64,000 bases of DNA from contig NZ_CP095046.1 of NCBI RefSeq assembly GCF_022919215.1, positions 1,354,501-1,418,500 of the forward strand, given 5' to 3'. The notes under the pieces were generated by a model. That model worked only from the letters and a program-made list of their open reading frames with translations. It had not been told where the DNA came from and did not search any database. Positions 60,226 to 64,000 of the stretch are shown here, in pieces. The stretch's first letter is position 1. Every line of letters begins with the position of its first letter. Source of the stretch: Hymenobacter cellulosilyticus. Its GTDB lineage: Bacteria; Bacteroidota; Bacteroidia; Cytophagales; Hymenobacteraceae. A program made the translations under genes and the position numbers.

Positions 60226-60675
60226 TCAGACCCGCAGGTGGTCGAATTGGAAGTCCTGGATGCGGGCCTGAATGTCTTTGGGGCTAAGGTTTTCCTTGGC
60301 AGCCGTCTCGACCAGGGCAGGCAGTTGGGCGTCGCCGGCAAAGCGCAGGGACAGAATCTGCTTCATCTGGAGCTGGGTTTCGTAGGCGCGCAGGCTTTTG
60401 CCAGTCAGCTCGAAGTAGCGCTGCCGAACTTCCAGCCGAATCAAGCGGTCCTGCAAACTCAGGGCGTAGTGCTGGCGCAGCATGATGAGCCCGCCCAGGG
60501 TGACGATGCCCAGCAGCATCACGGTAAACCAGAGCCGGGAGATTTCGTCGTCGTTGCCGGCCACGTTCAGGTAGCGCCGAATGCCGTAGCCAGCTAGCAC
60601 TAGGGCAGCGGGCACCAGTACAAAGTGGTGCCAGGGATAATACATTGGTTTGTTTTTGGTCGGATTATCGGCCAT
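60226..60675 (-). CDS. DUF6526 family membrane protein
   Basis: A 149-residue protein with two membrane helices (FVLVPAALVLAGYGIRRYL, LWFTVMLLGIVTLGGLIML) followed by a helical cytosolic domain (RLIRLEVRQRYFELTGKSL ... LPALVETAAKENLSPKDIQARI). The wording YYPWHHFVLVPAAL fits DUF6526, a Bacteroidota family of unknown role. The start at 60675 (MADNPTKNK) is preferred to the in-frame upstream codons. Confidence 0.78.
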   Translation of the reverse strand: MADNPTKNKPMYYPWHHFVLVPAALVLAGYGIRRYLNVAGNDDEISRLWFTVMLLGIVTLGGLIMLRQHYALSLQDRLIRLEVRQRYFELTGKSLRAYETQLQMKQILSLRFAGDAQLPALVETAAKENLSPKDIQARIQDFQFDHLRV

Positions 60676-60714
60676 AGCGCGGAAAGAATGAAGGTGAAGG
60701 AAGGGGCAAGTAGC

Positions 60715-60748
60715 ACAAAAAACACTCCGACCCAAGGGCCGGAGTGTC
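60715..60748 (-). terminator. Intrinsic terminator (minus strand)
   Basis: ACACTCCG (60722-60729) pairs with CGGAGTGT (60740-60747); on the minus strand TTTTTTGTG follows. It ends the small secreted protein gene at 60788. Confidence 0.85.
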
Positions 60749-60787
60749 AGTATGTACGGGTATCAGCGCACAGCAGGCGGAGCCCGC

Positions 60788-61126
60788 CTACGATACTTTG
60801 GTCGCGGCTTTGGCGGCCCGAGTGCGCCTTTTCTCTTCTTGCAAGGCTTGCTTAGCGGCTTTTTGCTGCGTACGGGCCTGTTTGGCCGCCAATTGCTGCT
60901 CCTTGAGCTGGCGCTTCTGCTCTTTCATCTGCGCTTTGGTGTCAGATACGGCGCTGCTGCTGGCCGTGGCCTGGTCTTTCTGGGTGGCTAGGGTGGCTTT
61001 GGCGTCGGCGGTGCGCTGCTGCTGCATTTGCAGGCGGGCCTGGGCCGTATCAGCGGGAGCGGTTTGGGCCTGGGCAGCACTGGCGAGCAGCACGGCGCCG
61101 GTAAGTATGGCGAGAAACTTTTTCAT
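60788..61126 (-). CDS. Small secreted basic coiled-coil protein
   Basis: A 112-residue protein with a signal peptide (FLAILTGAVLLASAAQAQ) and a mature part of Lys, Arg, Gln and Ala with few other residues (KAQMKEQKRQLKEQQLAAKQARTQQKAAKQAL), a long helix or coiled coil. No family is recognised; similar small proteins are frequent in Hymenobacter. A periplasmic scaffold or nucleic-acid-binding role is possible but unsupported. Confidence 0.65.
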   Translation of the reverse strand: MKKFLAILTGAVLLASAAQAQTAPADTAQARLQMQQQRTADAKATLATQKDQATASSSAVSDTKAQMKEQKRQLKEQQLAAKQARTQQKAAKQALQEEKRRTRAAKAATKVS

Positions 61127-61190
61127 GACAAAGGGGAGTTACTGTTTAGGCTGTAACGGCCCCGGGTGCCATAGTTGGTAATGCAGGCGT

Positions 61191-62457
61191 TTATTCCTCC
61201 AGATAGTCAAGGTCTTTGCCGTAGCTCTCGGGCAGGGTGCTGACGGCCCAGAAAGCTACCAGCAGCGACACAACCCCAATAATGGCCGCGCTGCCGATAA
61301 TGCCCAGCGGCTGCCCGCCAATCTGCAATCCGGAAAGACCTTTGAAGATAGGAACCAGCAGCACCACCGAGCCCGGGCAAAGTTGGGGCCGTAGTAGCCA
61401 CCGTGGCCCGCAGGTTGGTGCCAAACTGCTCGGCGGCCACCGTCACGAACAAGGCCCAGAAGCCTACCGTGAAGCCCAGCACGAAGCACACTGCGTAGAA
61501 CGCCGTGGGCGAAGCGCCCCGAATGGCAAACAGGTATACTGCGCATAAAATACCGCAGATAAGGAGAAACAGCTGCAACGCCCGGTTGCGGCTGCGTAGC
61601 AGCTGGCTTAGGGTGCCGCTGGCAAAGTCGCCGAAGACCAGACCGAAGTAGCACCAGAACACGCCCAGGCCTGCTGTAACCTCGCCGGTGATGCCCAACG
61701 CGCGGCCAAACTCGGGGCCAGGGTAATCAGGATGCCGACCACAAACCACAGCGGCACCCCGATGAGCAGACACTTCAGGTAGCGGGCCAGGCGCGGACCA
61801 TTGGTAAACAAGCTCAGGAAGTTGCCCCGCGAGGCCTCCGACTGCTTAGCTTGCTCAAACATACCCGACTCATAGACACCCACGCGCAACGCCAGCAGCG
61901 CCAGACCCAGGCCGCCGCCCACGAAATAGGCATTGCGCCAGCCAAGAGCCTCGCCCACCCAATACGCCAGCATGGCCCCCGACACACCTACGGTGGCCAC
62001 AATCATGGTGCCGTAGCCGCGCTTTTCCTTGGGCAGGGTTTCGGAAACCAGGGTAATGCCCGCGCCCAGTTCCCCGGCCAGACCTACGCCGGCAATCAGC
62101 CGCAGCCAGGCGTACTGGTCGATGGTTTGGACGAAGCCGTTGGCCAGATTAGCCAGGGAGTACAGCAGAATGGAACCGAACAGCACCGACAGCCGGCCCC
62201 GTTTGTCGCCCAGAATGCCCCACAAAATACCGCCAAGCAGCATGCCGCCCATCTGCATGTTAATCAGGTACAAGCCTTGGTCGGTTACTTCAGCAGCAGC
62301 TGTGATGCCCAGCGTATTGAGGCTCTGCACCCGCACGATGCTGAACAGAATCAGGTCGTAGATATCGACGAAGTAGCCCAGGGAAGCCACAATGACAATG
62401 GCGCTGAACAGAGAGGCTGTTTTGGGGCGGAATCAGGGCGGGGGTGGTAGTGGCCAT
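61191..62457 (-). CDS. MFS transporter (about five frame breaks)
   Basis: The repaired product is about 423 residues with 12 predicted helices, of the sugar/metabolite:H+ symporter type. Landmarks: LGYFVDIYDLILFS in helix 1, GGILWGILGDKRGRLSVLFGS (the loop 2-3 MFS motif), GVGLAGELGAGITLVSETLPKEKRGYG, and EQFGTNLRATVATTAPNFARGSVVLL after repair. Single missing bases are inferred near 62430 (two, restoring SAPKTASLFSAIVIVASLGY), at 61714-61717 (restoring LAPEFGRALGITGEV) and near 61375-61395 (two). The start at 62457 fits a short cytosolic lead. The substrate is unknown. This is the most broken gene in the window. Confidence 0.78.
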
Positions 62458-62496
62458 GCGGGAAAAGAGCGGAGTGAGCGGGATTAGAGCCGCAGA

Positions 62497-63464
62497 TTAC
62501 AAAGATTTCCCTGATGTAGTAGCAGCAGCTACTTCCTCGGCGTCGCAGCAGCCGTGGTGGCCTGCCACGGCAGTGTCCTGCTCAATCTGAACGGTGCAGT
62601 GGCCGATGTTGAATTCGTGGACCAGGTCGTGCTGCAGGTTTTTAAGGAAATGGTTGGCGTCGGAGCTGCTGGTGGGGCGCACCACGTGGGCCGTCAGGGC
62701 GGTATCCTGGGTGCTCAGGGGCCACACGTGCAGGTCGTGGACCTCCGTCACGCCGGGCTGGGCCAGTAGAAAGGTGCGGACGGCTTCCAAATCAATACCG
62801 GGGGCACGGCCTGCAGGCTGAGCTGCACCGTTTCGCGGAGCAAGCCCCAGGAGCTGTAGGCAATGACGGCCAGAATAATAAAGCTGATGGCCGGGTCAAG
62901 CCAGAGCCAGCCGGTCCAGAGCACCAGGCCGCCACCCACTACCACGCCAGCCGAAACCAGGGCGTCGGTGAGCATGTGCAGGTAGGCCCCGCGCACGTTC
63001 ACGTCGCCTTTCTGCCCCCGGCTGAACAGCCAGGCCGTGAAGCCGTTGACCACAATGCCCAGGCCGGCTAGCAGCATGACCAGCTTGCCGTTGACGGGCT
63101 CGGGGTGGCGCAGGTGCTCAATGGTTTCCCACAGAATGGCCCCTAAGGCCGCATAGAGCAAGGCAGCATTGATGAGCGCGGCCTGAATGGTGGCCCCCTT
63201 GTAGCCGTAGGTGTAGCGGGCCGAGCTGCGGCGCTTGGCCAGTACCGCCGCGCCCCAGGCCAGGGCCAGGCTGAGCACGTCGCTCAGGTTGTGGCCCGCG
63301 TCGGAAAGCAGAGCCGTGGAATTGGCCCACAGGCCGCCGACCACTTCCGCAATAACGAAGGCCACGTTCAGGGCAATGCCTATGCCAAACGCCCGCCCAA
63401 ACTCCGCCGGGGCGTGGGAATGGTGGTGATGGTCGTGGCTATGGTGGTCGTGAGAATGAGCCAT
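62497..63464 (-). CDS. Cation diffusion facilitator (ZitB/CzcD-like; frame break near 62808)
   Basis: The repaired product is about 322 residues. The N-terminal 17 residues hold nine His (metal-binding tail). Transport-site residues are visible as His58/Asp62 in AGHNLSD (helix 2) and His163/Asp167 in HMLTDA (helix 5), the HD-HD arrangement of zinc exporters. The C-terminal cytosolic domain (GIDLEAVRTFLLAQPGVTEVHDLHVW) is the CDF dimer domain. It exports Zn, and perhaps Cd or Co, with proton exchange. The break at 62808-62809 restores VPPGIDLEAV. A terminator and the TonB-dependent receptor lie upstream on the same strand; a metal link between them is possible. Confidence 0.9.
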
Positions 63465-63477
63465 ACAGGCCAGGGGC

Positions 63478-63519
63478 TAAAAAAGCAGTTGGCAGCAAGT
63501 TACCTACTTGCTGCCAACT
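63478..63519 (-). terminator. Intrinsic terminator (minus strand)
   Basis: AGTTGGCAGCAAGT (63487-63500) pairs perfectly with ACTTGCTGCCAACT (63506-63519) around TACCT; on the minus strand GCTTTTTTAG follows. It ends the TonB receptor gene. Confidence 0.9.
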
Positions 63520-63589
63520 ACCGGAACGTACGTAAGGTGCCTTTATCGGCTGGAATCGGCATTAAGAAGCTATTGCCGACTCCTGGGCT

Positions 63590-64000
63590 TTAGTTAAACG
63601 CCAGCGGCACGACCAGCTTCAGGCTCACGTTGCGGCCCATGTTGAATACGCCGTTACGCCCGTTGGCCACGTTGTAAGCCGCATACTTCAGGCGACTCAG
63701 GTGGCTCTGGTAGCCCACGTCGAAGAGGTTGGTGGCCGTCAGGTAAAGCGAAAAAAGAGTGCGGGCCCGGGCATTCACCACGTCGGAGCCCAGGCCCACG
63801 TTGACCAGCGTGTAGCCCGGCGTCCGGGTTTCGGTGTCGAAGGCTGAGAAAAAGCGGTTCTGGGCGAAGGTATGCTCCAGGCCGGCCCGGGCGTAAAGGT
63901 TGCTCAGGCGGGACTTGCCCACGGTGTGGAAGTTTACCCGCACGGTAGACTGTAGCCGGTCGGCGGGAATGAAGGGCAGGTACTGCTGGCCCTCGGGCTG
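63590..64000 (-). CDS. TonB-dependent receptor, C-terminal end (runs off the window)
   Basis: The last 136 residues of an outer-membrane receptor, open to the window edge. Strands such as LYARAGLEHTFAQNRFF, YTLVNVGLGSDVV and FSLYLTATNLFDVGYQSHLSRLKYA are typical of the TonB-dependent barrel, with the common NLFDxxYxxHLSRLKY wording, and the final NVSLKLVVPLAFN ends in an aromatic-Asn pair. The neighbouring CDF exporter suggests, but does not prove, a metal substrate. Confidence 0.85.
   Translation of the reverse strand, partial: QPEGQQYLPFIPADRLQSTVRVNFHTVGKSRLSNLYARAGLEHTFAQNRFFSAFDTETRTPGYTLVNVGLGSDVVNARARTLFSLYLTATNLFDVGYQSHLSRLKYAAYNVANGRNGVFNMGRNVSLKLVVPLAFN

Overview
The window looks like a chromosome segment of a high-GC member of the Bacteroidota, most likely Hymenobacter or a close relative (family Hymenobacteraceae). 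Grounds: many proteins end in type IX secretion (T9SS) type A sorting domains; delta-60-repeat secreted proteins, SusC-like/TonB, FadL/OmpP1, DUF3667, DUF6526, DUF4286 and YpdA-family proteins are typical of the phylum; several promoters match the Bacteroidota TTG / TAnnTTTG pattern; base composition is near 60% GC, which in this phylum points to Hymenobacter. I see no rRNA, tRNA, CRISPR array, phage or transposase.

Layout. 0-25 kb is mostly housekeeping and envelope genes: a FabH-like ketosynthase, outer-membrane barrels, a three-PA14 secreted protein, an M13 peptidase, ArfB, CorA next to MgtE, a cyanophycinase-like peptidase, a FadL/SGNH-lipase pair, a family of small lipocalin-like lipoproteins with one decayed member, YpdA, DoxX and DNA polymerase I. 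25-37.5 kb is a tandem array of delta-60 repeat/T9SS proteins: four long copies and one 5'-truncated remnant, with a DEDDh exonuclease inserted. 37.6-42.7 kb holds a LemA/TPM operon, a sugar-nucleotidyltransferase, a DUF4272 protein and an unrecognised lipoprotein. 55-64 kb has a lipoprotein prolyl oligopeptidase, GNAT, sterol desaturase, MFS and CDF transporters, and the 3' end of a TonB-dependent receptor.

The most interesting region is 43.0-55.0 kb: a co-directional set encoding a VWA-like lipoprotein with an altered MIDAS, a small membrane protein, a tubulin/FtsZ-like protein, a 1,156-residue protein with an actin/Hsp70-type ATPase domain, two AT-richer small proteins, a membrane-spanning linker protein, a MotA/ZorA-like channel subunit with a long cytoplasmic tail, and a MotB/ZorB-like OmpA protein. 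Together they look like an ion-driven, cytoskeleton-linked envelope machine. It resembles, from memory, the tubulin-like/VWA/OmpA membrane-remodelling neighbourhood predicted by Makarova and Koonin (2010), and its stator pair resembles that of Zorya.

A caution on quality: about 30 reading-frame breaks occur in 20 genes. Every one can be repaired by restoring one missing base, mostly in a short G or C run, and none needs an extra base removed. This looks like consensus indel error in the sequence, not mass gene decay. Coordinates of such genes are given as one repaired reading frame, with the break noted.
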